Shown here: in pieces, positions 1-12,715 of the stretch
Layout: each line of letters starts with the position of its first letter
How positions within the stretch are numbered: the first letter of the stretch is position 1
Assembly: GCA_035578155.1 (NCBI GenBank)
Contig: JAPWDM010000001.1
Location: 87,619,576-87,683,575 of the forward strand
Source of the DNA: Brachynemurus nebulosus
Taxonomy: Eukaryota; Arthropoda; Insecta; Neuroptera; Myrmeleontidae
DNA: 64,000 nt
Direction of reading: 5' to 3'
Program-made: the position numbers and the translations under genes
The notes under the pieces: model-generated
Database searches by the model: none
The model's input: the letters and a program-made list of their open reading frames with translations, nothing else
What the model was told of the DNA's origin: nothing

Positions 1-1067
1 AAATCCTATCGGGTGGGTATACAGTACTTATAATATTTTTATTAATTAACAACAACAATAAACAGATATTTGTTAAAAATTTTTTCTTCAAATAAAGTTC
101 TACTTAACGTAAATATGTATATACAATATTGAAATATATAAATTTTTTTATTATAATATTAATAGATAAAACCCATTATCGCAAATATTAAATCCTTCAT
201 AATTATTTAATTTTCAAAGAATGTGTACGAAACGTTGCGAATTCCTCATCAGTAGTTCCATAACAATATTTCCAAACATAAACCACCTTAATAATTCTGT
301 AGTTAAGTTTTTTAAGCTTCCTTTAAAATTTGCTTTTATTAATTTAACGGATTTTGATTTTAAACGCCTCAATATGGTGCAAGACAATTAATTTTTTTTG
401 TAAATCCAAAGGACCTTTTTCTTAGCTCATACACGATTATATATTAATCATTCATTGTTTAAAAGTTCAAATCGGTTGTAAACATTACCATTTTGTTGTT
501 GTTATTTGTTTTACATTGTTCTAAATCCAGATGGCAAACACTTGTCAATATTTGTGTAGAAAGTTATTGATAAATATTTAAAGCATTTATGACCAAAAAT
601 AAGCAGGTACCTACATAATGATTCTTTAGTTCCTTTGCATCGAAAGAAATTACAAGATGCACTAAGTGTTTATCAGTCTTTTATTTTTTAAAAAATTTCA
701 TTATTAATATTATTATCACTATAAATTGTTTCACTATATTCCTAATTATTACCTTATTTTTGATAAAATATTTAATTTTTTTTTTTAAATATTCTCAAAA
801 AACTGTGTTTTTAAATAAATTAATAAGTCTAGTAATAATAATATATCGATAGGATGTCCTCCTATGTATTTTTTCAAAACCATTTTTAGGATCTAAAATT
901 AGGCAATTCGTCTCAATTCATTACTTATTGCTGCTTATAGTACACCTTCTTGATACACTGATCACACTTTTCGACAATTTTCATCATCATAAAACTCCAA
1001 ATCGCCTAGATATTTGATTAGATAATTTTTAGAAGAATATATAGTTACCACCTATGTGAGTTACCAC
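1..1067. other. AT-rich non-coding stretch
   Basis: No gene is visible. The short open frames have no recognisable motifs. The segment 959-1043 resembles 1240-1332 (both contain a form of CATCAT.AAAACT..AAATCGCCT), so the repeat array that follows probably began here and has decayed. Confidence 0.6.
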
Positions 1068-2225
1068 TTTGATTTGAGTATAAAATTTAACACCTTTGTA
1101 ACAACTGGCGATGGCTACCCTCCCAGCAAACCTCCTGATATTGTTTTCAATAACTTCAATAAATTAATGTCTAAATTTTACAATATTCGCTTACAATTTC
1201 AAGCGATATACTTCACTCTGAATTACTGGCTATACCTACACTGAGCAAAACTTTTTCACGACGTTCACCATCATGAAAACTTTCAAATCGCCTGGCTGTT
1301 TAATAACATAATTTTTATAGTATTCTCTGTATATTTCTCGATATACTCACTATATTAGTTGCAGGTAGTATAAAACTTTGAGTATAGCATAAAATTTGAC
1401 ATTTGTGCCCGCCTGGCATGGGGTAGATCCCCACCAACCCGCCAGTCAATTTTTTTCCTAGCTTCAGTGAGTGTCTGGAGTATCCTGTTAAAATTTCAAG
1501 CGATAGAAAGTACTTTGAGTTGGGTATAAAATTTGACATGTTTGGACACGCCTGGCAAGGGGTAGATCCCCACCAAACCGCCTGTCAATTTTTTCCCTAG
1601 CTTCAGTGAGTGTCTGGAGTATCCTGTTAAAATTTCAAGCGGTAGAAAGTACTTTGAGTTGGGTATAAAATTTGACATGTTTGGACCCGCCTGGCAAGGG
1701 ATAGATCCCCACCAAACCGCCTATCAATTTTTTTCCTAGCTTCAGTGAGTGTCTGGAGTATCCTGTTAAAATTTGAAGCGGTAGAAAGTACTTTGAGTTG
1801 GGTATAAAATTTGACATGTTTGGACCCGCCTGGCAAGGGGTAGATCCACACCAAACCGCCTGTCAATTTTTTTTCTGGCTTCAGGGAGTGTCTGGAGTAT
1901 CCTGTTAAAATTTCAAGCGGTAGAAAATACTTTAAGTTGGGTATAAAATTTGACATGTTTGGACCCGCCTGGCAAGGGGTAGATCCCCACCAAACCGCCT
2001 GTCAATTTTTTTCCTAGCTTCAGTGAGTGTCTGGAGTATCCTGTTAAAATTTCAAGCGGTAGAAAGTACTTTGAGTTGGGTATAAAATTTGACATGTTTG
2101 GACCCGCCTTGCAAGGGGTAGATCCCCACCAAACCGCCTGTCAATTTTTTTTCTGGCTTCAGTGAGTGTCTGGAGTATCCTGTTAAAATTTCAACCGGTA
2201 GAAAATACTTTGAATTGGGCCCTTT
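1068..2225. repeat. 139-bp tandem satellite array
   Basis: A unit of 139 bp repeats head to tail. The motif TTGGGTATAAAATTTGACAT recurs at a 139-bp step from about 1517 to 2090. The units between 1500 and 2220 are nearly identical, and those on the left (1068-1450) are strongly diverged. Each unit also holds CCGCCTGGCAAGG, GATCCCCACCAAACCGCC and a run of T. Because 139 is not a multiple of three, the minus-strand open frames of about 60 codons in each unit are by-products of the repeat and not genes. I do not know the family. Confidence 0.9.
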
Positions 2226-2444
2226 TTTTTGCATTTTCAAAAATTTTTTTAATAGTCTTGTGCCCCGCTTTGGACTGCCAGGTTGTCCATACCTGATTCG
2301 TGGGCCTACATACTGTTTGTGTAAAAAATCTCAACCGGAAGAAAATACTTTGTGAAAATCGTTCAATAGCTCTTAGTCTAACAATTTATTCAAACTATGA
2401 AATACCGAAACGATTTTACTACCTTTGTACTAGCGATACCAAAT

Positions 2445-2690
2445 AAAAATCAAACAAATAAAAATCGTTAGTTTAATAGTTAATCTAGTGCCCGATCGAA
2501 GCTTTTTATTTTCTTGTGAAACTATACAAAATGGCGGCCTCTGATAATTTATTTTTGGATTTTCAAGGAAAAAATCAATAGTTTATTGCTTATAAAATAA
2601 AATACAAATTTTGATTTTAAAAAAATCCTTCGATCGGGCACTAGATTAACTATTACACTAATGATTTTTTTTTGTTTGATTGATTTTAGA
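2445..2690. mobile_element. MITE with about 55-bp terminal inverted repeats
   Basis: The left arm 2445-2501 contains TAGTTAATCTAGTGCCCGAT. The right arm 2628-2685 contains its reverse complement (ATCGGGCACTAGATTAACTA). The arms match over about 55 bp with a few changes. The interior is about 125 bp and has no coding potential. No target duplication is clear, so the superfamily is not assigned. Confidence 0.75.
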
Positions 2691-3340
<650 letters not shown>

Positions 3341-3343
<3 letters not shown>

Positions 3344-3889
3344 CTCGACGGCTTACTTCTAAAACCACGTATGTCGAGATAATACCTCGTATCTCCAGAT
3401 TTCAAATGACTTTAAATTATGTCATAACCATGCGAGCCACCAGCGAGAATCGGTGTAGTAGTGCTCAGTTGCTTTTTTTTATTATTACATATTTATAAAT
3501 TTATACAATTTATGTAATTAGGTACACCAATTTTATTGGCGTACATATGCCGTATTTACACATGTTTAGTAGCTAAAGCAGTTTACTTAATCAAGTTACT
3601 AAATTTAATTACTTTTGTCATGTAGACAGTTGTATTTAGTGCACGTGCAAGTAAGAAATTCTGTAATCTGTTTAGTCAAGTAAATAGAAGCCTATTCTAC
3701 TTACTTGTGCAAGTAGCTTACCCCCACTTTATTTTTTTGAACTTGCTGTTATTTGTATATATGTTTTATACCAGTGTAAACACATTAGTTTAGTAAAGTG
3801 TTTAGTAGATTTCGAATATACAAATATAGGCCCGTAAATATTTATTTATTGCAAATATTTTTTTGGGAATTGTTGTACTTATTGTATTA
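3341..3889. other. Non-coding, nothing recognised
   Basis: AT-rich sequence with several CAAGTAA and TTACTTG motifs around 3590-3720 and no gene or clear element boundary. Confidence 0.45.
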
Positions 3890-5590
3890 CTAGCTGCGAC
3901 CCGCGGTTTCACTCGCATAAAATTATCTTAATTATTGGTCAAATGATTAGATCAATTTTAAATTAGATATTCGGAAATTCTGTATAACATCAATTATTTA
4001 TAATGCCTGGCTCCGCTCGTCAAACGACTCTAAAGTAACAATCTTCATATTTAAATAGCATGGCTAATTTCCGCACCTTTATGTACCTAGATACCCGTAT
4101 CAATAGGTAGTTTTAGGAATATTTTCGTTTTAGGCCTTACTTGGGGCACCAAGACCGTAGGGGACAATTTTAATATCACAATTAATTTGGGTCTTATTTG
4201 ATGGCCTTGACGAACAATTCTGACCTGACAATTCAGGTTCATTCAAATTTAATAATAATTTTAATCCTATTAGATAGTATTGTATTGTAAATACTGTATT
4301 TAAGTTTTTAGAAACTATTACAGTGAGGTTGGTACATAAGATTATAATAACACAGCCACACAAAAAAAAAAAAAAATTTCTGACCTGGAGGTCTCACTAT
4401 ATGTACTATATGTTTTTGGGATCGCTGAATCCGAATTTGGGGTCAGTTTCATTCCAGTACATCTGGGTTCGGCCATAACCTCAAAAAACACCCTCAAAAT
4501 TGCTATATTTGTTAATTTTGAGGGTGTTTTTTGAGGTTATGGCCGAACCCAGATGTACTGGAATGAAACTGACCCCAAATTCGGATCCAGTACATATAGT
4601 ACATATAGTGAGACCTCCAGGTCAGAAATTTTTTTTTTTTTGTGTGGCTGTGTAATTAATACATGAACGGTTTGTGTCTCTCGTGTGGCTTCACATTTTA
4701 AAAGTGTAAAAAAAAAAAAAAAAATTGACCTTTTTCGAGACCGTAATAAATTTTATGACTTATTTTGGTAAAAATATTTTATTTTTAAATTTTTCAGTAT
4801 TTTTAAATTGTGTTAAAAAAAAGTTTAAGTTCTATATGGGTTTATATGTAACTTAACTAAAAATTAATATCTTAATAATATTATAAATGTGAAAGTTTGG
4901 ATGTTTAGATGTTTGGATGTTTGTTCTCAATCACACAGAAACGGTTGGACCGATTTTGATAAAATTTTATATACACACTCCTTATACTTTAAATGAACAC
5001 ATGGGCTAAATTTTGTCCCGGTTGCAAGTTCTTGAAGGATACAAAAACAATTATTCAAACACACCCCAAAAAACAAAACTCAATTCGATGAAATTTGGTA
5101 CACTGGCATTATTTATCCTGAGTTAACAAATAGGATAATCTTATCCCGACTAAAGGTTCCTGTGGGATGACTGAACCGAATTCGTTTAAATATAATATAG
5201 AGACACTATTTACTATGAGCACATGTAGCTAGAATTTTAATAACACGTAGAATAGTTTTATCCCGATTGAATGTTCCCAGGGGATCCAAAAGAAATTCCA
5301 AAATCATGTCCAAATAATTAAACCGAATTTGATAAAATTTGGTACACAGACATGATTAATCCTGAGTTAACGCATAGGCTAATCTTATCCTGATTAAAGG
5401 TTCCTGTAGGATGACTGAATCGAATTTGATAAAATTTAATATATAAACGTTATTTACTATGAACACATATTGTAATAATTTTGAAATAGTTTTAGTCGGG
5501 ATAGTTTAATCCCGATTGAAGGTTTCCGGGGGAAGAAGGGGAGACACAAAGGGGGGAGGTTAATTCAATGCGGGTGAAGCCGCGGGTCAG
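3890..5590. mobile_element. Decayed repeat bounded by GC-rich inverted ends
   Basis: The left edge reads CTGCGACCCGCGGTTTCACT and the right edge GGGTGAAGCCGCGGGTCAG, an inverted pair of the type seen at the edges of widespread insect repeats. Between 4900 and 5530 there are about three diverged tandem units with GATTTTGATAAAATTT, TGAGTTAAC..ATAGG and TAATCTTATCC motifs. There is no intact coding region. A foldback element is nested at 4351. The family is not assigned, and the two edges could belong to separate copies. Confidence 0.45.
4351..4652. mobile_element. Foldback MITE, TAA target duplication (PIF/Harbinger-like)
   Basis: The element begins CACAGCCACACA and ends TGTGTGGCTGTG. It is almost wholly palindromic: the arms carry AGGTCTCACTATATGTACTA and its complement, and GAGGTTATGGCCGAACCCAG and its complement. 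They meet in a small loop near 4510. It is flanked by TAA at 4348-4350 and at 4653-4655, the 3-bp duplication typical of PIF/Harbinger elements. The arms are near-identical, apart from a short block near 4412-4430, which suggests either recent movement or gene conversion between arms. Confidence 0.8.
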
Positions 5591-5623
5591 ACTTATAAGT
5601 AAACGTCCCGAGGCCGGACCTAT

Positions 5624-5968
5624 GTGAGTCACCCTCTTAAATTACATATTGGTTAACATACACTCATTTTTAATATTAACACACTGACAGTGGGTAATAA
5701 TGTCACAATAAGTAGTTCTGAAGTTGGACTATCGTATGTAAGGTTTTTATTAGGTTTCCATTCATTTTCAAAATATCGTTATTTTCGATATCGATAACTT
5801 TCGATAACGAAAACTATAACATCCATTAAAAAACAAACCTTATGAAAACCTTACATACGACAGTCCAACTTCAGAACCACTTATTTTGACATTATTACCC
5901 ACTGTCAGTGTGTTAATATTAAAAATGAGTGTATGTTAACTAATATGTAATTTAAGAGGGTGACTCAC
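5624..5968. mobile_element. MITE with about 130-bp terminal inverted repeats
   Basis: The outer ends are GTGAGTCACCCTCTTAA and its complement. The arms continue inward through ACACACTGACAGTGGGTAAT and GAAGTTGGACT on both sides. The central 80 bp hold ATCGATA and TATCGAT motifs. No open reading frame is present and no target duplication is evident, so the superfamily is open. Confidence 0.8.
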
Positions 5969-7032
5969 CCGCTCTCCAATGTTGCTCAAACTGAATTTTG
6001 AAATCGAAAATTTCATTTCTACGTTATTCTAAATGTCTTAAACTATTTTTCATGAAGAAAAACTTCTTAAACTACCCAAGTAGTACGACTATTCGACACA
6101 GTCACCCCCTAGTTAACTACCCCTAGACTTAATATTAGGACATTGAGCAAAAACAGGTCAATTAGATTTTTTGACGTAGATTTCAAATCTGTAAACAAAA
6201 TTTTTATATTGTTTAATTTTCACCCCCTTTTTTTCAAAAAAAAAAAAAAATCACAAAAATCGGGAGTTTAAAAATTAAAATCGGAAATCAGGAGGAGTCG
6301 TACGATTTCGGGAGTCTCCCGATCAAATCGGGAGATGTGGCAACCCTACTGAAAACTGTATACTTATACATATTACGATACGAATACCTATCTATATTTT
6401 CTTATATGGAATTTTTTTTATAATTTAACACGATCACGGTCATGAAGAATTATGACGAAATGACCAACTAGTACACTTTATATGGAATTGTTGATGTCGT
6501 ACGACATGGGGTATGAGGTTTTCACTTGACGTCGTATACCGTCAATGACCGTCAAGGTGTTAATATTGTCTAATAAGTTTGACTGATCAAAGTCCAAACT
6601 TCAGTCACCTTGTACACAAGTACATTACATTAATACCATTACACCAATCACCACACATGCACCAATACACCACTACAATTAGACCATACACACGATAAAA
6701 TGTAAATGACTTTTGGATTTCAGAGATAAATATATCAATTTATTTATTACTTAGCAAATATATGTATGTATATGCATTAGCTGATTACATACATATTTAA
6801 TATAATAATATATTTTTGAAATTATTTAATTAACTAATAATACGTGTAGGTATGTATATTAAATTACCTTTTCTTAATGCAATTGGCCGATGCTCAAATG
6901 GTACTTTAGACACTTGCAAAAATATTACCAATGCTCTTGAGGGTTGAGAAAGTAAATCGTAATACAATTTAAGTGTCATCTTGTGGAAACAATCAAATTA
7001 TTACCCTAAAAATAAAAATGCATTTAATGCAA
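5969..7032. other. Non-coding, AT-rich
   Basis: I see no gene. The stretch contains poly-A and poly-T runs (6230-6250) and a TCGGGAGTCTCCCGATC-type palindrome near 6300-6335 that looks like a transposon edge, but its partner end is not evident. Confidence 0.4.
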
Positions 7033-7252
7033 AGTATACCCTGTTTCAAATACAATTGATCATGAGTCAAAGTTAAAAAATTAAATAATTCTTATATTCA
7101 AAACAAATCAATCTTCTATTCTTTTCTAAAAACAAACTGCAAATTTAAAATTTATGCATTTGCAACAATGAAAAAGATAAAGCCAAGAAAACGGAAATTA
7201 TTTAAATTAATAAGTGATGAAGCATGGTTAAATTTAAATGAAATGGACCATA
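7033..7252 (-). repeat. About 220-bp dispersed repeat, copy 1
   Basis: The reverse complement of this stretch matches 10367-10580 and 35712-35932. Shared motifs include ATTTCCGTTTTCTTGGCTTT, TTTAAAATTGCAGTTTG.. and ATGATCAATTGTATTTGAAA. The edges of all three copies fall near a TATACC or GGTATAT motif. No tRNA promoter box and no long inverted ends are seen, so the class is unknown. It is non-coding. Confidence 0.75.
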
Positions 7253-7742
7253 CCTACGAATAACTTGAAAAACAAACAGGTAATAGTAATATGGAATGTA
7301 CAATGTAAATATACATATACTTATGTATTCATACATTGCACATACACATGCAAATCTTTGTTTGTCAACAAAACATGGATACATAGTACATATGTACATT
7401 TTATTTAACATTTTTATACCAGTATTTTACAATATTCATTGAATATAAAATTAAAAGCAATATTCTGCGTGTAATTATTTAATTAAAAATAAAAATGTAT
7501 GTAATATGTATGCTAAATTAAATTACCTGAATATAAATACAAGAAATACACTAAAAAATTTCAAAACTGTTTCAGTATATTATTATTTGAACACACTAAA
7601 CACTTCCGTCTACTATCCAGTAGAATTATTACATTTCTGAATTTAGTTATTGGTTCTTGGTGGAGTAGTATTCTGTGGTTGAGTAGGGAAAGAAAAGTTT
7701 TATACTCTTTATACTTAATAAGTATGTGTGTGTACAAACTTA

Positions 7743-7907
7743 GGGTCCGTCCACACGACACAAGCTTTACCACCGACTTACTTGCGCAAACCAGGTTTGT
7801 GCAAGTAAGTCGCTACGTTTTTTCCCGTCCATACGTACATGTTTACTTGCACAAACTGGTTTGCGCAAGTAAGTCGGTGGTAAAGCTTGTGTCGTGTGGA
7901 CGGACCC
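7743..7907. mobile_element. PIF/Harbinger-type MITE, 165 bp
   Basis: The ends GGGTCCGTCCACACGACACA and the exact complement are flanked by TTA at 7740-7742 and 7908-7910. The arms run inward about 65 bp. Each arm holds a smaller palindrome, CTTGCGCAAACCAGGTTTGT, so the single strand could fold into a compound hairpin. The 3-bp TTA duplication supports the PIF/Harbinger superfamily. The near-identical arms suggest a fairly young copy. Confidence 0.85.
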
Positions 7908-8548
7908 TTACACAAAATAATTATGTATGTATGCAGATACTTAAGGCTGTCGTCCATTGGTTGCGGACAACTGGGTTATTTGATTCAGACGACTACGCAC
8001 GTTTGTCGTTCGTCCGAAATGATATGTCTACTATCCGTCCACTAGCCCAATATTCGTCGTATTTTTCCTTTTAATTTTCTTTTTCTCAATCTATAGATGC
8101 TATAAAAATACATAAAAAACAATTTATAGCACGTAATATGCAAAGGTACACAGTTATAATTATAATTTACCTGCAGTTTCATTTCTAAAAAATAAAAATC
8201 TCATGGAACGGACTTCTTCGCGCGACAAAATCCAACCAAAATTGGATCTGTTCGCACGTCGCAATTATACGCACGGAAACGGACGAACGAGACGCTTTCA
8301 ATGGACGAGGATGTATAGCTTCACAGCTGTTTGGAAGTTTGGATCGTTCGTCCGTTTTCATGCGTATTCGTCCGAATGAAATGTCGCACGTTTCCGCATC
8401 CAAAAGACGACCAGCTTTATATACGGACATGTACTATACAAGTTACGGTTGCACGTACAACGACGTACTTAAAAATTTAAGAAAAATTTTAATTTATGGG
8501 TTGTTTAAAATCTATTTTTTTTTTTACAGAAGCATATGAAATGAACAT
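7908..8548. other. Possible decayed transposon, no intact gene
   Basis: CG-containing, less AT-rich DNA. CGTCCGAA and TTCGTCCG motifs recur at 8010-8020 and 8280-8380. The open frames here (for example minus strand 8185-8430) lack recognisable domains. The composition differs from the neighbours and suggests an old inserted element. Confidence 0.35.
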
Positions 8549-8867
8549 TGCTGGCGTTCCAGACGAAAATTTTGTTAGCTTAACGGTAGCTAACGGAGCT
8601 ATCACCGTTACAAACCAGAGGGCACGCATTCAAAAATTAACGTACATTATATATTAAAACAACAATTTATAACATGGTGACTGATTATTTTTATTCCATA
8701 ATTTTTAAATGTAGCTGTACTTCAAAAATTAAGTATTTATACCGTGAAAAACCATGAAAAATAATTAACGTGCATTAATTTTTTAAATCAGAGCCCTCTT
8801 GTTTGTAACGGTGAAAGCTCCGTTAGCTGACGTTAGGCTAACAAAATTTTCGTCTGGAACGCCAGCA
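8549..8867. mobile_element. MITE family A, copy 1
   Basis: The inverted ends read TGGCGTTCCAGACGAAAATT on the left and the complement on the right. They continue through TTTTGTTAGC and AACGGAGCT.TCACCGTTAC, about 75 bp per arm. The interior is AT-rich and non-coding. A second copy with the same ends and interior lies at 13246-13563. The target duplication is ambiguous because the palindromic ends extend into the flanks. Confidence 0.85.
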
Positions 8868-8903
8868 TTTTTATATAGTGTGCAATGTACATATATTCAT
8901 TTA

Positions 8904-9112
8904 CAGGGCCGGATTTACCCTAAGTGCAGCCCGGGGCACCGTGGAAAATGCCGTCTCTGCCTTTCCCTTAAAAGAAAAGAAATCTAATAACTTTTTCCTA
9001 CAAAAAGTAAGTAACGAGCAAAAAAACGTAAAACTCCAAATTTTACCGCCCTCTTAAAAATTTGCCGCCCGGGGCACTAGCCTCGCGTGTCCCTAGTGTA
9101 AATCCAGCACTG
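8904..9112. mobile_element. hAT-type MITE, 209 bp, perfect 8-bp duplication
   Basis: The ends are CAGGGCCGGATTTACC and GTAAATCCAGCACTG. TTCATTTA is duplicated exactly at 8896-8903 and 9113-9120. CAG-starting ends with 8-bp duplications define the hAT superfamily. The interior includes GCCCGGGGCAC near both ends and has no open frame. The perfect duplication argues for a fairly recent insertion. Confidence 0.92.
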
Positions 9113-9239
9113 TTCATTTACTTGCTTTTGTAGTATTGCCAAATTTGGAATTGAGGTTTTAACAAGAAAAATTACTTTATTTTTAGTAGAATGAAAAAAT
9201 ATTTTTTTAAAGAATCCTGTGCACATTAACACTTTACGG

Positions 9240-9310
9240 TTTGAATAGACAGCATCGGTGAATATCCAGAACCGTGGAAGCTAATCGCGATCAGTGATCA
9301 CACACTTAAT
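9240..9310. mobile_element. Fragment of a TTAA (piggyBac-type) MITE
   Basis: TTAA at 9236-9239 is followed by CACTTTACGG and then CGCGATCAGTGATCACACAC. These match the termini of the elements at 33891-34791 and 50750-51144. Only one end is present, so this is a truncated copy. Confidence 0.5.
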
Positions 9311-9479
9311 GTCCTATAAGGATTTCGTACAATAAATGCTGTAAAGCTTGATTCATATCTACATACAAAGTACAGACACTGAATGTTACAGACACGTATC
9401 CTGGCAGACACGACAAATATTGATCGTGTTCCATTAGCAAAATACAAACGACACTGTGTAAGCTGTGTAAGTGTGTAAC

Positions 9480-9745
9480 CAAGGGGCCAAACTACTATTA
9501 TGATAGCTAGTATTCCGACTGTAGCAGAAAAGTGACGTAAAATTCCCTCCACTTCGCATCACTATGTTGTGTAGGTACACACTGCTTGTAGTGGTGTTGG
9601 TTTGATGTTTGTTTCTGTGTGCGCATTCACACACACAACTACAAAACACGTATTATGAGATAGAGCAACGTTCAGCTCAAGTAACAATGGTCTTACAATA
9701 CATAACAATCGTAGTGGATTCGGTGACCGATACCGACTGACTAAA
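9480..9745. repeat. Dispersed repeat with a second copy near 44455
   Basis: The blocks CTATGTTGTGTAGG, ACACACACAACTACA and ACTAAATGCCTTAAG recur in the same order at 44450-44650. AAGGGGCCAAACTACTAT at 9480 is also related to 2714. Positions 23690-23760 and 12830-12930 match other parts of the same family. The element is old and broken, and no coding capacity is seen. Confidence 0.55.
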
Positions 9746-10366
9746 TGCCTTAAGGTAGTAGTAACGTGTAGAAATTTTAAGATTTTGTTTTGAAAACTAG
9801 ATTACTGAATATACAATACTTTTTACATATAGCCTCTTTTTTTCATAATTTTTGACCGTTTTGTTACAAAATTTTTAATTTAAAAAAAAAAACGATTTTT
9901 AACATAGGAAATTTAACGAGTCTGTTAAATCGACGCTTCTTACTGAATATTTTATCTTACTTTTAAAAGATTTTTTAATAAATTTTGGTTTTTTCGATAA
10001 AGCTATTATTTTTAATTATCTAAGCAAACAATGAAAAGCTTTTACCGTTTAGTTAACTTTCAATTGGTATTTGTTTGCAGTAATCGGTAGGAAATCTAAA
10101 ATCTTGAGTGTAGGCTTGGCAACATTGTAGTTGAATTCTGGTGTAAACAATGATGCAATGTGTAAACTACTTTCGTCATAGAATTACCTATACATTTATT
10201 CAAATTTATATCTTATAGACAAAGAGCCAGTGGCTAATTTTCGATAGTCATTTCAATAGTCAGCAATTGGAGAGCATAGAATCTCGGATACCTATTATAT
10301 AATACCTCGGATAGCAACCCTGTGTGGTTGGGGGCATAGATATATGTAGATGCGAACTTAGCTGTT
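9746..10366. other. Non-coding, nothing recognised
   Basis: AT-rich, with long A and T runs. No open frame with a recognisable domain, no RNA gene and no clear element termini. Confidence 0.45.
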
Positions 10367-10580
10367 GTCCATTTCAGTTAAATTTAACTATGCTTCATCA
10401 CTTACGAATTAAAATAATTTCCGTTTTCTTGGCTTTATCTCTTTCATTAATGCACTTACGTAAGTTTTAAAATTGCAGTTTGTTTTTAGAAAAGAATAGA
10501 ACATTGATTTGCTTTGAATATAAGAATGATTTAATTTTTTAACTTTCATTCATGATCAATTGTATTTGAAACAGGGTATA
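10367..10580 (+). repeat. About 220-bp dispersed repeat, copy 2
   Basis: It matches copy 3 (35712-35932) in the same orientation and copy 1 (7033-7252) in the opposite one, including TTCCGTTTTCTTGGCTTTAT and the terminal TTGAAACAGGGTATAT. This copy stops a few bases before a (TA)n tract. Confidence 0.75.
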
Positions 10581-10592
10581 TCTCTATACTGG

Positions 10593-10750
<158 letters not shown>

Positions 10751-10772
10751 ATGTATATATCCACGTATGTAT

Positions 10773-10833
10773 ACGATGCATTCCACATTCCACCACCATA
10801 TCACAGATTGTGTGATATGGTTTTGGAATGCAT
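10773..10833. repeat. Short hairpin-forming palindrome
   Basis: GATGCATTCCA at the left pairs with TGGAATGCATC at the right. ACCATATCACA pairs with TGTGATATGGT around a small loop. Arms are about 28 nt with a few mismatches. It could be a tiny foldback remnant. Confidence 0.6.
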
Positions 10834-12047
10834 CGCACAAAAATTTCCTTAGAAGATGAACTGCTGAATTTAATATAAATAAAATGGTTTCCAGCTTGCG
10901 CTAAAAGAGTCACATGAATCCGAAATTGAACTCAATTTTCTATAAATGAATCATAAAAGTGGTAAAATTATTTGACAACATAAATATTTATAAAATATAT
11001 TCTACAATAATTTTGAAAAAAATATATTTTTACTAAAAATATCCTAATTTAAATTCGAAAGGATCGATCTCCGATCCCGTAAATTTTTCACGATCTCTGT
11101 ATCGATTTCGTCTCCAAAGAATCGATTTTCGATAAAATCGAATTGAGATCGGAAACCCTAGTTAAGAGTCAATAATTACATATGTATCATATCATATATA
11201 GTTATTGTTACAATATTTGAGTGAGCAGAATCTAATTTTAACTTATTTTTGCACTACTGAATTATTATTGGAATTTATATCAATTTTATTTGATGAAAAT
11301 GGAAAGAATATTACCAGGATATTTTTTTCTTAAATAAAATCTGAAAATGGTATTATAGATAACCATATTAAATACTGACATAGTTTTAAATCTTTGTTAA
11401 TTTTTACAGTAAACGGGGTAAGCATTGGAATTATTTCGGAATGAATACATAATTAACGACGTAATCAGATTTTTTGGAAATTCATCATAAGGAACCTCTT
11501 TCTAGTCAGGTTTATTTTTTCTGTTAGTATAAATGGAGGTTAAATTTTGTTTTTATTTTATAAATTTTCAAAATAATTAAACCTCAAGGTTATTTTTCGT
11601 GTAATTTTATTGTGTAATTTCTAATATTCAATAAATATTTGTGTATGTTTACTTATGAATATTCTTATTATACGGATGTTTTCCAACAATTTTTTTATAG
11701 GTTAAAATCAACTAAACAACAGAGACAGAGATACTACATAAATTTCATGCATAGGTACCAATTTTAAATCAGTAAAAATTGTGTGAATTAACCATGTTGC
11801 CAAGTTTTTAAGCATTCAGATGATAGAATAAAAGTCAGTTTTTAATGAATTATAAAATAAATTTTATATACACCGGGATAATTTACATACATCGGTATTT
11901 TCAAAACTTTTAACTACTAGATAAAAATATTTATGATTATAATTTTAATTTCTTTAGAATGATATTTCAATCAATTCAGCAGCTATAAATTATTTGAATT
12001 ATACTTTTAAAATATTAATTAATGTTTATACTATTTTTAATTGATTA
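10834..12047. other. Non-coding, AT-rich
   Basis: No gene recognised. A segment at 11060-11160 has repeated GATC and ATCGAT motifs and resembles a decayed transposon edge, but no partner end is visible. Confidence 0.4.
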
Positions 12048-12048
12048 G

Positions 12049-12715
12049 CGGACGGTTTTACATTCACATTTAAAGCCGACTTTAATACTAAAGCCAACTT
12101 TAAAACTGATTTTATTTTTGGTACTGTTTTACAATCAAATTTAAAGTCCCGTTAGTGTAAAAGTCGACTTTAAACTAAAGTACGAATTGTCTCGACTGTT
12201 TAAAGTCACCTTTAACACATTTGTTGTTGCCGGTTATTATCATTCAATTTTGTTTATAAGTACAATTTTTCTATAAAATATTCGTATCTTAAATAAATAA
12301 AATAAAAATTTTATTTGTTTGCTTATTTCCATAATATTTTAGATTATTTTTACGTCTTGAATTAATATCAAACATTCTTTTTGGGTTAAACTGGCTGAAC
12401 GATTTCTTTGATCATTCATTGTATTTGAAATAATATGGTTTTCTATTCCAATCTCACTGGCAGTAGCGAAATGAGTGAAATGCGTATTTTTTGAAATTCA
12501 ATCATGTTGATATTTTCGTTTCTATAGTTATTTTTTTAAATGTAAGATTGGCTACGATCATTCATAGTTCGTTTTATCCACGCAACACTAAAAAGTCCTT
12601 TAACAGAAGTAAGCAAACCTGATCATTGTAAAACAGTGCTAAAAGTAGAGTCGACTTTAAATTAAAAGTAGCTTTAGTTAAAGAATCTTTAAGATTATGA
12701 ATGTAAAACCGGCCG
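12049..12715. mobile_element. Non-autonomous DNA transposon, about 667 bp
   Basis: The inverted ends are CGGACGGTTTTACATTCA on the left and TGAATGTAAAACCGGCCG on the right. Both flanks inside are rich in subterminal AAAGTCGACTTTAAA-type motifs (several copies within 12070-12210 and 12630-12690). The interior has no intact open frame. Repeated subterminal motifs often bind transposase. No convincing target duplication, so the superfamily is open. Confidence 0.7.

Noticed and set aside
1315..2240. Family of similar 60-109-codon minus-strand frames
   Set aside because: They are shifted translations of a 139-bp satellite unit. The period is not a multiple of three and the frame cannot continue from unit to unit.
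7679..8074. 131-codon plus-strand frame
   Set aside because: It runs through the palindromic Harbinger-type MITE at 7743-7907, so the open frame is fortuitous.
8185..8430. 81-codon minus-strand frame overlapping a plus-strand frame
   Set aside because: No recognisable motif, both strands are open over CG-containing DNA, and no splice or promoter context supports a gene.
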